Origin: Duncaniella muris
GTDB lineage: Bacteria; Bacteroidota; Bacteroidia; Bacteroidales; Muribaculaceae
Length of the DNA: 64,000 bases
Assembly: GCF_003024805.1 (NCBI RefSeq)
Contig: NZ_PUEC01000002.1
Coordinates: forward strand, 1-64,000
Direction of reading: 5' to 3'
The notes beneath the pieces were generated by a model. That model ran no database searches, was not told where the DNA came from, and worked only from the letters and a program-made list of their open reading frames with translations. A program made the translations under genes and the position numbers. This document shows positions 43,187 through 51,979 of this stretch, piece by piece. Position 1 is the stretch's first letter. Each line of letters begins with the position of its first letter.

Positions 43187-43235
43187 AACGTCAGTTCGTT
43201 AGAGGTTGTGTGGGTAAGTAAAATAAGCGGGGGCT

Positions 43236-44318
43236 TCAGAGGAGATTGTCGCGCAGGTAGGCGGTCAGCTCTTCGGCCATTCTCGCCGCCTGGGCTCTGG
43301 AGGGATGATAGTCGGCGCCATAGCCCAGCTCGCCTGTCTGTTCCGACATGTCGAAGCGGTAGATCTGCTTTTCGGGATCGGCAAGACGGTCAAGCGCGCC
43401 TTTGACATCGGCCAGGGCCTGCCCTCGGAGCATCGAGCCGGTCAGCAGCACTATTTTTGCCTGCGGATGGAGCATACGCAGGTGAGTCAGGAACTTGCGG
43501 TAGGCCAGTTCGAAGCGGTCGATGTCATAATTGTCAAGCGAAGTGTCGTTGGTGCCGAGATTGATGCAGATGATGTCAGGGTGAAACGACGAGTGGTTCC
43601 AGTAGTGGTCCGGATTGTAGATGAGAGTGCGGTCATATTCCACGGGCATTCTCTGCTCCGGAGTGCCCTCGCGGGGTCCGCCGAAGGAGCGGTACATTCC
43701 GATGCCTGATCGCGCCACCACATTGAAGTCGGCGTTGAGCGCGCGGGCCGTCAGATAGGCATAGCCGAGAGTATGGTTCTCGGTGTCATAGCTGAAACCC
43801 ACGGAGGGGTCAGTCTCTTCGGTGCCGTAGCCGCAGGTGATCGAGTTGCCGATGAATTCCATCTTGAGCGCCGGGCGTTCGGGGGGCGGGAGCAGGCGGG
43901 CTCCTTCGCCGCTGATGGTGAATCCACGGAATTCGGGATTCTTCTCATAGCCTTCTATGGCGTAGGCCACTCTCAGCGAGTGGGGGCCTGCGGGGAGTGA
44001 GTCGGCGAGGGTGATGAGCGAGTCGGAGGGAGTGAAGTTGATCTTGAACGGTTCTCCGCCGTCAATCTCGACCATGAACTGACCGCTGCCGGGGCTTGCG
44101 GCCATAGCCACTGCCGAGCCTTCGAAGTTGAACATTGCTGTGGTGCCGGGCCAGGTGAACTTAGGCGCGAGCGAGTCGGCCCAGAGGATGCGGCCCATAT
44201 AGAGGATGGAAGGGTCTGAAGGCTTCACATCCAAACGGCGCGCACCCCCGCATGCTCCGGTCAGGAGCACAAGCAGGAGTGCGGCGCAAACGTCAGTCAA
44301 TCTGCGTGAGAGAGGCAT
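43236..44318 (-). CDS. SGNH-hydrolase lipoprotein, CE2-like esterase
   Basis: 360 aa. Signal peptide with lipobox TGAC (about 20-23). N-terminal jelly-roll-like domain (about 40-140) followed by an SGNH domain: catalytic Ser in EFIGNSITCGYG, Gly/Asn blocks in NLGTNDTS, and the Asp-His pair in DYHPS near the C-terminus. This two-domain layout is that of carbohydrate esterase family 2, which deacetylates plant polysaccharides. It probably acts at the cell surface. It sits between yebC and metH in one leftward run, with no functional link apparent. Confidence 0.85.
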   Translation of the reverse strand: MPLSRRLTDVCAALLLVLLTGACGGARRLDVKPSDPSILYMGRILWADSLAPKFTWPGTTAMFNFEGSAVAMAASPGSGQFMVEIDGGEPFKINFTPSDSLITLADSLPAGPHSLRVAYAIEGYEKNPEFRGFTISGEGARLLPPPERPALKMEFIGNSITCGYGTEETDPSVGFSYDTENHTLGYAYLTARALNADFNVVARSGIGMYRSFGGPREGTPEQRMPVEYDRTLIYNPDHYWNHSSFHPDIICINLGTNDTSLDNYDIDRFELAYRKFLTHLRMLHPQAKIVLLTGSMLRGQALADVKGALDRLADPEKQIYRFDMSEQTGELGYGADYHPSRAQAARMAEELTAYLRDNLL

Positions 44319-44362
44319 GATGTTGTGTGATGCGTATATGTGTGTGGGTATGTGGTTGAGGA

Positions 44363-45100
44363 TCAGTCCTCTTCCTTCATGTTGTGGAACACGTTCTGGA
44401 CATCCTCGTCCTCTTCGATCTTTTCGAGGAGTTTCTCGATGGCGGCGCGCTGTTCGGCGGTAACTTCCTTGAGATCGTTGGGGATGCGCTCGAACTCTGA
44501 AGAGATGATCTCGAAGCCGTTGTCTTCAAGATATTTCTGGATGTTGGAGTATTCTTCAAACGCACCGTAGAGTATCACCTGCTCTTCGCCGCTTTCGTCA
44601 TCGGTGATGTCTTCGAGTTCGTCTACACCGTAGTCGATGAGTTCAAGTTCGAGATCTTCGAGCGAGACTCCGTCTTTGGGTTTGATCTTGAATACGCTCT
44701 TGTGGTCGAAGAGGAAGGTCAGCGAACCCTGGGTGCCGAGGCTGCCGCCGTGTTTGGTGAAGTATGAGCGGACGTTGGCCACGGTACGGGTGTTGTTGTC
44801 AGTAGCGGCTTCGACAAAGATGGCGATGCCGTGGGGGCCGTATCCTTCGTAGGTGATTTCCTTGTAATCGCCTGCGTCTTTGTCAGTTGCTTTCTTGATG
44901 GCGCGTTCTACGGTGTCCTTTGGCATGTTTGCTGCCTTGGCGTTCTGCATGAGTGCGCGCAGACGGGGGTTGGTGGAGGGATCTGGACCGCCTGCTTTGG
45001 CGGCGATGGTGATTTCCTTGCCTATGCGGGTAAATGTGCGCGACATGTTACCCCAACGTTTGAGTTTACGTGCTTTGCGGTATTCAAATGCTCTTCCCAT
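44363..45100 (-). CDS. yebC: YebC/PmpR-family protein
   Basis: 245 aa. KRWGNMSRTFTRIGKEITIAAK, NAKAANMPKDTVERAIKKA, YEGYGPHGIAIFVEAATDNNNRT-like (TDNNTRTVANVRSYF) and GTQGSLTFLFDHKSVF are the family blocks. Members are annotated as transcription regulators; recent work links the family to translation of difficult sequences such as proline runs. An acidic C-terminus (KIEEDEDVQNVFHNMKEED) ends the protein. 69 bp downstream of the pheT stop. Confidence 0.93.
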   Translation of the reverse strand: MGRAFEYRKARKLKRWGNMSRTFTRIGKEITIAAKAGGPDPSTNPRLRALMQNAKAANMPKDTVERAIKKATDKDAGDYKEITYEGYGPHGIAIFVEAATDNNTRTVANVRSYFTKHGGSLGTQGSLTFLFDHKSVFKIKPKDGVSLEDLELELIDYGVDELEDITDDESGEEQVILYGAFEEYSNIQKYLEDNGFEIISSEFERIPNDLKEVTAEQRAAIEKLLEKIEEDEDVQNVFHNMKEED

Positions 45101-45169
45101 TGCTGTTTATGAGATTTTTATGAGAGTTATGAGATTTCCGGGTAGTGGTTTATATGATAATTCCTGACT

Positions 45170-47635
45170 TTAACGGAGTTCGGCACCGAGTTTCTTGGTG
45201 AGGTTGGTGATCACCTTGTTCATCACGGCTTCGATCTGCTTGTCCTGGAGGGTCTTTTCATCGTCCTGGAGGGTGATGGCGATGGCATATGATTTCTTGC
45301 CTTCGGGGAGGTTTTTGCCTTCATAGACATCGAAGAGACTCACGTCTTTGAGCAGACGGCGTTCGCTCTCGCGCACTGTGGCCTCTACCTGCTCCATGCT
45401 GACGCTCTTGTCGAGAAGCAGTGCGAGGTCGCGCTTGACGGGCATGGTGCGCGCCAGGGGCGAGTAGCTGACTTTCTTGCGGATCGAGAGGTTGACCAGC
45501 GCATGCCAGTCGAGCTCGCAGTAGACCACCTGCTGCTTGATGTCCATCGACGCGGCTATCTTCTTCGAGAGGATGCCGAGGGTGCCGAGGACCTTGCCTG
45601 AGCGGGTGGCTATGTCGAGACCGGCGGCATAGAGGCCTGAGGTGCCTGCCGAAAGTCTGATCTCGGCGGGATTGATGCCGAGGCGGGCGAAGATGTTGGC
45701 AACCACGGCTTTCAGGTCGTAGACCGTGGCTTCCTCTTCCTTGCGGGCCCAGTTGCCCGGACGGAGGGCGCCGGTCATCCACAGTGCCAGACGCGAGCTT
45801 TCGCTGTAGGGGGCGAGCACTCGGTCGGCGGTCGATTCGGCGGCGGGGTTGAAGAAGTAGACGTTGCCGAACTCAAACATGCGCAGGTCAGCCATCTTGC
45901 GGTTGATGTTGTGGCTGAGCGATTCGAGGCCTCCGAATAGGAGTGTCTGGCGCATTACGCTGAGGTCGTTGCTCAGAGGGTTGAGAAGCTTGACGCAGTG
46001 GTCGGCGGGATAGCCGGGCAGTTCATTATAGTAGGACTCGGCTGTGAGCGAGTTGTTGAGAATCTCGTTGAAGCCTTCGGCGCAGAGCTGTTCGCTGATG
46101 AGGTTACGCAGGGCGTTGTCGCGGTCCTCAAAGGTCTGCGACGAGAGAGCCGAGCGGACGCTGTCGCTGATCTCCACGTTGTTGTAGCCGTAGATGCGGA
46201 GCACATCCTCGACCACGTCACACGGACGGGTCACGTCCACACGATAGGTGGGCACTTCCATCTTCACTTCATTGTCTGTGACCTCCAAGAGGTTCATTTC
46301 GAGGCTCTTGAGGATGGAGACCACGGTCTCGGCGGGGATTTCCTTGCCAACGAGCGAGTTGAGATAGTCGAATCTGAGGTCGACGCGGGCGGGTTCGATC
46401 ACCGAGGGATAGACGTCGGTCAGCGGGCCGCAGATCTCGCCTCCGGCAAGCTCTTTGACCATCATGGCGGCCAGACGGAGCACGTAGAGGGTGTTGTTGG
46501 GATCCACGCCGCGTTCGAAGCGGAACGATGAGTCGGTGTTGAGTCCGTGGCGGCGTGCGGTCTTGCGCACGGAGGTCGGGTTGAAGTAGGCGCTTTCAAG
46601 GAAAACGTCGGTGGTGGTTTCGGTCACGCCTGAGTCGAGTCCGCCGAACACTCCGGCTATGCACATCGGCACCTCGGAGTTGCAGATCATCAGATCGCGT
46701 GAATCAAGAGTGTGTTCCACTCCGTCGAGGGTCACGAATTTCTCTCCCTCGCGGGCGTTTTTGACCACGATCTCTCCGCCGGCAATCTTGGCCACGTCGA
46801 AGCAGTGGAGCGGCTGGCCGATGCCGTGGAGCAGGTAGTTTGTGATGTCGACAATGTTGTTGATCGGACGCAGGCCTATGGTAGAGAGGGCGTCTTTGAG
46901 CCATTTGGGCGACTCCTTGACGGTGACACCGCGGACTGTCACGCCGGTGTAGCGCGGGCAGGCCTGGGTGTTTTCCACTCTCACACTCACTCCGCCTTCG
47001 GCGTTGTCAAGCTCGAAAGCATCCACTGCGGGGCGGCGGAGTTCCGAGGCCTGTGTGTGGGCCGCCATCCAGGCCGAGAGGTCGCGGGCCACGCCGTAGT
47101 GCGAGGCGGCATCGATGCGGTTGGGAGTGAGGTCCACTTCAAGGAGCCAGTCGGAACTGAGTCCGTAATATTCTGCGGCTGGTGTTCCGGGCTTCACATC
47201 GTCGGTGATTACGATGATGCCGTCGTGCGACGATCCGACACCGATCTCGTCTTCGGCACAGATCATGCCGAACGATTCCACGCCGCGGATTTTCGATTTC
47301 TTGATGGCGAATTCCTTGTCGCCGTCATAGAGGGTTGTGCCTACAGTGGCCACCACAACGGTCTGTCCGGCAGCCACATTGGGCGCGCCGCAGACAATCT
47401 GGGTCTCGGCTCCGTCGCCGAGATCAACGGTGGTGATGTGGAGATGGTCGCTGTTGGGATGCTCGACGCAGGTCAGCACTTTGCCGATGACAATGCCGCG
47501 GAGACCTCCGCGTATCGACTCTACTTCCTCCACCGAGCCGGTCTCAAGACCTATCGAGGTGAGGGCGGCGGCGAGTTCGTCGGGGGTCAGACTGAAATCG
47601 AGATATTTTTTTAGCCAGTTATATGATATGTTCAT
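45170..47635 (-). CDS. pheT: Phenylalanine-tRNA ligase beta subunit
   Basis: 821 aa, full length. N-terminal MNISYNWLKKYLDFSLTPDE; tRNA-binding EMAP-like domain (about 40-150, SDHLHITTVDLGDG); B3/B4 editing domain with GVTVKESPKWLKDALSTIGL and NNIVDITNYLLHGIGQPLHCFD; B5; catalytic-like core; C-terminal anticodon-binding fold (PVKRDLALLLDKSVSMEQVE). Forms the alpha2-beta2 enzyme with PheS, not in this window. The start at 47635 is preferred because the -7 box at 47682-47689 would start RNA near 47676, after the upstream Met at 47680. Confidence 0.95.
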   Translation of the reverse strand: MNISYNWLKKYLDFSLTPDELAAALTSIGLETGSVEEVESIRGGLRGIVIGKVLTCVEHPNSDHLHITTVDLGDGAETQIVCGAPNVAAGQTVVVATVGTTLYDGDKEFAIKKSKIRGVESFGMICAEDEIGVGSSHDGIIVITDDVKPGTPAAEYYGLSSDWLLEVDLTPNRIDAASHYGVARDLSAWMAAHTQASELRRPAVDAFELDNAEGGVSVRVENTQACPRYTGVTVRGVTVKESPKWLKDALSTIGLRPINNIVDITNYLLHGIGQPLHCFDVAKIAGGEIVVKNAREGEKFVTLDGVEHTLDSRDLMICNSEVPMCIAGVFGGLDSGVTETTTDVFLESAYFNPTSVRKTARRHGLNTDSSFRFERGVDPNNTLYVLRLAAMMVKELAGGEICGPLTDVYPSVIEPARVDLRFDYLNSLVGKEIPAETVVSILKSLEMNLLEVTDNEVKMEVPTYRVDVTRPCDVVEDVLRIYGYNNVEISDSVRSALSSQTFEDRDNALRNLISEQLCAEGFNEILNNSLTAESYYNELPGYPADHCVKLLNPLSNDLSVMRQTLLFGGLESLSHNINRKMADLRMFEFGNVYFFNPAAESTADRVLAPYSESSRLALWMTGALRPGNWARKEEEATVYDLKAVVANIFARLGINPAEIRLSAGTSGLYAAGLDIATRSGKVLGTLGILSKKIAASMDIKQQVVYCELDWHALVNLSIRKKVSYSPLARTMPVKRDLALLLDKSVSMEQVEATVRESERRLLKDVSLFDVYEGKNLPEGKKSYAIAITLQDDEKTLQDKQIEAVMNKVITNLTKKLGAELR

Positions 47636-47681
47636 GATCAGTATTCCGGTTATTATGATCAGTGTTAATGATTGGGACATG

Positions 47682-47712
47682 CAAAGTTACAACAAAATCC
47701 CGAAATCCCAAG
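47682..47712 (-). promoter_or_regulatory. pheT promoter
   Basis: On the - strand: CTTG (47712-47709), 19-bp spacer, TAACTTTG (47689-47682). Leader of about 40 nt to the ATG at 47635. Confidence 0.7.
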
Positions 47713-47809
47713 AAAAATCACGCAAGCATACAGCAAACCGCCCCTCCCCCGCGCGCATCAATCCGTTCCCCGGATGGGGGATGACACGGGCGTGATGGAA
47801 AATCGGTGT

Positions 47810-47990
47810 CCGTCAGGGCGGTGATTCCGGATGGTGCAGGGGTTGGCGGGTGTCCGGCAGGACACCGATTTAATAGTAGCCCCCGACACCGTGGCGCACA
47901 GCGCGCAGGTGTCGGGGGTACGATGTTTTCAAGTTTTGTTGATGTCCGGCTGAGGACATCGATTTACCGTCACGCCTTGCGGATCGGCTT
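47810..47990. repeat. Palindromic repeat cluster 4 (part of the 196-bp duplicate)
   Basis: One B palindrome (arms 47885-47890/47908-47913, core GTGGCGCACAGCGCGCA) with an A palindrome on the left (TGTCCGGCAGGACACCGATT, 47851-47870) and a variant A hairpin on the right (GATGTCCGGCTGAGGACATC, 47941-47960). The stretch 47846-48041 is the partner of 25655-25850. The 70 bp between here and the pheT promoter shows nothing else. Confidence 0.78.
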
Positions 47991-48005
47991 TGTGACGAGG
48001 GAATA

Positions 48006-50288
48006 TCACTTACGTTTTACCACTCGCTGTGCATCCCAATGTATCGGATCGGCATACCATTCCTTGGTGTCGCCCTTGAGCCATGACTCGAAGTTGAAAT
48101 AAACTTCATGGATTCCGCATTCCTCCATAGGCCAGTACCAGGAAGACTCAAGACAAAGCATTTCGGGCGAAACCACCACCTGATCCTGTTTGTCGAACGA
48201 TGAGGGCGGGGTCACCTTGTGAAAATGCGACTCATCATTCAGAAGCTCCACATCGAAGCGGCTGATAGCGGTCTGGATATAGTTCAGCGAATTGCTCGGA
48301 TTGACGAGGATATAGAATCCGCCCATGCCTTTGACATCGTTCTGCGTCCAGGAGGGACGGTCCTGATACTCATCGGTCAGCGACCATTCGCCGTCTACCA
48401 TAAATGACAGCGGAGTGCCTGAGGCCGAGGCTACGGGTTCTTTGACGTTGATCGGACTGCGGTAATATCCGCCGAGCCATCTGTGGAGTTCCGGACCGAT
48501 GTTGTAGTGTCCGAGACCGAGTTCCTGACCGTTGCCATCGCCCTGATCGTCGGTGATTGTGCCGTTAAACATCACGTAGATAGGCAGTGTACCACCTGCT
48601 GCGAGGGGTTCGACGGTGATGCGGGTCTTTTTGGCTCCGTTTTCCTCACCATCGACAATGGTTGTGGCGCTGACGGCAAACACCGCATCGTTGAAGTCCC
48701 AGTCATAGGTACCCGCCAAGTCCTCCGCGGCAATCAGCCACTGGTAAGGTTCGGGTTCGGGTTTGTCTTTGTCATTAACATCAGGAATATCCTGATGTAT
48801 TTCTGATGAGATGAAGAACATCATATCATTCAAGTCATGCACATCTTCACCATAATCCTCAAAGCCAAGAACGCGATATGTTCCTGTTGGAGCTTTATAC
48901 ATGTATGTTGCACCAAACACATTGGAGCCGCCAATTTCAGGATTGTATTTTGCTTCTGAATAGAAGCGGCGATATTGGTCTTTTTTAGGCAGACCGGTTT
49001 CAGGATCCAAGGGCAACCGCACAATATCAACATTGTCAATCGACGGTTTCGGGATCCCTTGGTCTGTCATATACCATGCACGAATATACATGCCGAATTT
49101 GGTGCCTGTAGCTATACTGACATGGATTCCACGAGATTTCCAGCCTTTGACTTCTTTGTTTGAAGGATGGCTGTCTTGTTCATCTACAGGATATTTCCAG
49201 TCATTCAACGGACCCATTGACAGCTTGACTATGTTGACATGTGTCTCATCCTTTGCTTCGACCTCTATGCCGGAGACGAATATTTTTCTTTCTTTTGCAG
49301 GGTCAAAATGAGAGTCTTTTATAAGATAATCAATATCAAAATACTCTGAAAACGGATGTCCGCTGAAATAATATCGATGCTGTTCCTGAAGTTTGAGGAT
49401 ATACCGTCTTTTGAAAATATACCAGTCTTCATCCTGGAAGTCAAGAAAACTTGTCAGTCCGTTATTGTTAAAGTCAGCCGGTTTTAATTCCTGATTGTTT
49501 AATGGCACAGAGGCATCAAGCGGTCTGGATTCATCAATCAAAGGTATATTGTCTTTAGCAGGGACATAATCCTCGGCATAAGGATCTTCAAACGTATATA
49601 TCAGGTTGCCCTGGGTGCCATCTATCGGAAAAATTTTATTGGTATAAAACGGAATGTGGACCATTTCATTTTTCTCTTCATCAATATAATAGATGCCAAG
49701 GGTATTGTAGCTGGCTGTACACCAGTAAACAGGATAAATCGTAAAGTCTCCGTTTGCGACAAAACTGAAATTTTGAGTCACCTTTCCGATATTGTCCACT
49801 TCTTCCGGCAGATAGTCTTTGAAGGCCATTACACCTTCATCGGTAAGGCCACGGTAGTCCTCTCTGGTGATCTCAACTACATTGTCTTTTTTCTCCCAAA
49901 TGGCACGGCCTGTGGAATTTGCGCGGACAGTTCCGCCCAAAGGCGTCTTTATGAGGCGTCCGTCAATATCGACGATGACTTCTTTGACTGATTTCGGTAC
50001 GTCGAAAGTCAGTGGCGTTGTGCCGGAAAGCTTATGGCCTTCGGCAAACAGATAGCGCTTGCCGTTGATGTCGGCATAAACTTTAACATCTGTCGGCCGT
50101 GTGGTTACAACATTAATTTCTGAATGTGTTGCGGAGTTGAGATCGCGGTCGGGATCAATGACTCCGAATTTCTTAATGAATTCACGGGCATAGAGCTCAC
50201 TTTTGGGGATAGTGATCTCGTCGGTTGTACATGCTGTGAGCAGTGCGCCCGCAATGGAAGCGCCTACTAATAAGTTGCTTAAACGCAT
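48006..50288 (-). CDS. LruC-domain (DUF4842-type) surface lipoprotein
   Basis: 760 aa. Lipobox TAC near residues 18-20 (ALLTACTTDE). The C-terminal half has the LruC/DUF4842 signature: LIAAEDLAGTYDWDFNDAVF, an acidic, probably calcium-binding motif, followed by EPLAAGGTLPIYVMFNG and the C-terminal SWYWPMEECGIHEVYFNFESW. The N-terminal half (to about 300) has an AREFIKKFGVIDPDRDLNSA element seen in related lipoproteins. The base composition of 48800-49800 is AT-richer than neighbours, suggesting foreign origin. Its last 36 bp are duplicated at 25655-25690. Function unknown; surface exposure is likely. Confidence 0.82.
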   Translation of the reverse strand: MRLSNLLVGASIAGALLTACTTDEITIPKSELYAREFIKKFGVIDPDRDLNSATHSEINVVTTRPTDVKVYADINGKRYLFAEGHKLSGTTPLTFDVPKSVKEVIVDIDGRLIKTPLGGTVRANSTGRAIWEKKDNVVEITREDYRGLTDEGVMAFKDYLPEEVDNIGKVTQNFSFVANGDFTIYPVYWCTASYNTLGIYYIDEEKNEMVHIPFYTNKIFPIDGTQGNLIYTFEDPYAEDYVPAKDNIPLIDESRPLDASVPLNNQELKPADFNNNGLTSFLDFQDEDWYIFKRRYILKLQEQHRYYFSGHPFSEYFDIDYLIKDSHFDPAKERKIFVSGIEVEAKDETHVNIVKLSMGPLNDWKYPVDEQDSHPSNKEVKGWKSRGIHVSIATGTKFGMYIRAWYMTDQGIPKPSIDNVDIVRLPLDPETGLPKKDQYRRFYSEAKYNPEIGGSNVFGATYMYKAPTGTYRVLGFEDYGEDVHDLNDMMFFISSEIHQDIPDVNDKDKPEPEPYQWLIAAEDLAGTYDWDFNDAVFAVSATTIVDGEENGAKKTRITVEPLAAGGTLPIYVMFNGTITDDQGDGNGQELGLGHYNIGPELHRWLGGYYRSPINVKEPVASASGTPLSFMVDGEWSLTDEYQDRPSWTQNDVKGMGGFYILVNPSNSLNYIQTAISRFDVELLNDESHFHKVTPPSSFDKQDQVVVSPEMLCLESSWYWPMEECGIHEVYFNFESWLKGDTKEWYADPIHWDAQRVVKRK

Positions 50289-50372
50289 AGTGTGGTCTGT
50301 AAAGGTCTCAGTTTGAAGTAAAAAATGAGAAGAAGATAGTTAAGGCTAAAGTTAAGCTATACAATCTATGCG

Positions 50373-50406
50373 CAAAGATAATAATTTTATACTAAATCAA
50401 AGCAAA
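50373..50406 (-). promoter_or_regulatory. Promoter of the LruC lipoprotein gene
   Basis: On the - strand: -7 box TATCTTTG (50380-50373) with TTTG at 50401-50398 (17 bp) or 50406-50403 (22 bp). Both spacers are slightly off the usual 19-21. Leader of about 78 nt. A perfect 14-bp palindrome TTAACAATTGTTAA at 50419-50432 lies just upstream and could be an operator. Confidence 0.6.
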
Positions 50407-50524
50407 CGCCAATGATTATTAACAATTGTTAATGCGATAGACACCCGTCTGTCAATCCGCAAGATAGGCCGGAATCCCACAATAAGGGGGATGAAATGGC
50501 GGGGAGGATAAAATGGAGTGACGG

Positions 50525-50670
50525 CCAAGGCGTGATGGTAAATCGGTGTCCGACCGGACACCGATTTAATAGTAGCCCCCGACACCGCAGCGCAATGCGC
50601 GCAGATGTCGGGGGAAAAGATGATTACAAAAATGTCGTGTCCGACAGGACACGGATTTACCGTTCCGGAG
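50525..50670. repeat. Palindromic repeat cluster 5 (clearest single unit)
   Basis: One complete unit: A palindrome with perfect 13-bp arms (50539-50551 and 50556-50568, loop GACC), linker ATAGTAGC, then B palindrome (arms 50581-50586/50604-50609, core GCAGCGCAATGCGCGCA; outer CCCCC/GGGGG). A further A half-palindrome (GTGTCCGACAGGACAC) is at 50638-50653. It lies between the LruC promoter region and the stop codon of the next leftward gene. Nothing else is seen between 50433 and 50524. Confidence 0.8.
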
Positions 50671-50707
50671 GGATGCCACTGGATGGCGTACCCGATCGGG
50701 GCTGAGA

Positions 50708-51874
50708 TCAGATCATGCTGATGCCGAGATAGACCATGTGGGCTACGATGGCGGCAACGATTCCGCCGATGGTATGGGCGAGGATAGCCTTGGGGGTCAG
50801 TTCGCGGTAGCCGAGCGAGTCAAGCATAGCGGTATGAGTGCTGAGATAGCCGCTCCAGCACATGCCAATGGCCGTGAAAACCGCTATCGCATTGCCGTCG
50901 ATCCACCCCTGGGCTGCGAAATTGGGCACGAGGCTCAGCGCCGCCCCTACGGCACCGAGAGCCGTGATGGGGAAGGCCACAAGATGCGGGTCGCTGAAGC
51001 CGAAGAGCCATTCGAACACGAAATTGATCTTCGAGGCAAGCCAGGGCAGGAGCTCTATGCCCTCATAGGCCGCGCCGGTATATCCGCTCTCCGAAGCCCC
51101 GAAGGTCAGGATCATCACCAGTGTAGAGATGATCAGCACGCCTGGAATGATGGCGATGCCGACATCAACACCTGTGCGCCCGCCGTCGAGCAGCGAATTG
51201 AGTGTGCGGATGAAGACCGACTTGGTCTCCACCTTCTCCTCTTCCTCAAGCTTGCCGGCCTCCTTGACAACCGCATCTTCCACGGCAAACGAGGGGTAGG
51301 CCTTGATGACGAAATACTGCATGAGGCGAGTCGACACGATGCAGCCGCAGAAGGCGCCGAAAAGGCCGATGACCGGCTCGATGTAGTAGCCCTGCCCGAC
51401 CATGAACACCATGACCAACAGCCCCATGCCGAAAGCGGTTCCGAAGTTGGTCAGCGAGATGTATTGGAATTTCTTGAAATAGCGGCAGAAACGGCGGTCC
51501 TGCGAGAGGGAGATGATGGCGGGGTTGTCGCTCAGGAATGTCATGGTGGCTCCGAGGGCAGCCACGCCTGGCAGATTGAAGAGCGGGCGCATCAGAGGGC
51601 GGAGTATGTTTTCAAGCAGTTTGACCACTCCGAACTCCACAAACAGACGGCCTATGGCTCCGGTGACCACACAGATGCCCATGAGGTAGAACACAGTGTT
51701 GAGCAGCAGGTCATGGGCCGTGTGCATGATAGTGTTGAGCATGTTGGGGAGGCCCATGATCGACCCTACATACCAGAACAGGGCGAAGACTACTGCAAGG
51801 CAGGGCACTCCGGTTGGAATCAGGCGCCACAGCGAGAATGAGCGTGCCGGGGCCGGGTTTTCGGTTTTTTCCAT
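50708..51874 (-). CDS. Gate-domain (nucleoside-recognition-like) membrane protein
   Basis: 388 aa, about ten TM segments. Two Gate-type regions are visible: LLLNTVFYLMGICVVTGAIG...LPGVAALGATMTFLSDNPAI in the first half and GIAIIPGVLIISTLVMILTF with GMCWSGYLSTHTAMLDSLGY in the second, separated by a charged loop (EAGKLEEEEKVETK). Similar proteins are annotated as YjiH-like or CD0519/CD1768-family membrane proteins of unknown substrate. The start at 51874 (MEKTENPAPARSFSLWRLIP) is preferred over 51916. The porin gene ends upstream at 51980, so the pair may form an envelope uptake or export route. Confidence 0.75.
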   Translation of the reverse strand: MEKTENPAPARSFSLWRLIPTGVPCLAVVFALFWYVGSIMGLPNMLNTIMHTAHDLLLNTVFYLMGICVVTGAIGRLFVEFGVVKLLENILRPLMRPLFNLPGVAALGATMTFLSDNPAIISLSQDRRFCRYFKKFQYISLTNFGTAFGMGLLVMVFMVGQGYYIEPVIGLFGAFCGCIVSTRLMQYFVIKAYPSFAVEDAVVKEAGKLEEEEKVETKSVFIRTLNSLLDGGRTGVDVGIAIIPGVLIISTLVMILTFGASESGYTGAAYEGIELLPWLASKINFVFEWLFGFSDPHLVAFPITALGAVGAALSLVPNFAAQGWIDGNAIAVFTAIGMCWSGYLSTHTAMLDSLGYRELTPKAILAHTIGGIVAAIVAHMVYLGISMI

Positions 51875-51979
51875 GATGATGATTTGAATAGGTGTCAGGC
51901 AGTGAGGATGTTTCACTACACCCTCACTTTGCTATATCTATATATAATAAGGTGGTAAAAACGTGAATGGGGAGGAGTC

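Noticed and set aside
43187-43235. Cobalamin riboswitch before metH
   Set aside because: Only 49 bp separate metH from the upstream SGNH gene, and no B12-box-like sequence is seen there or before yebC.
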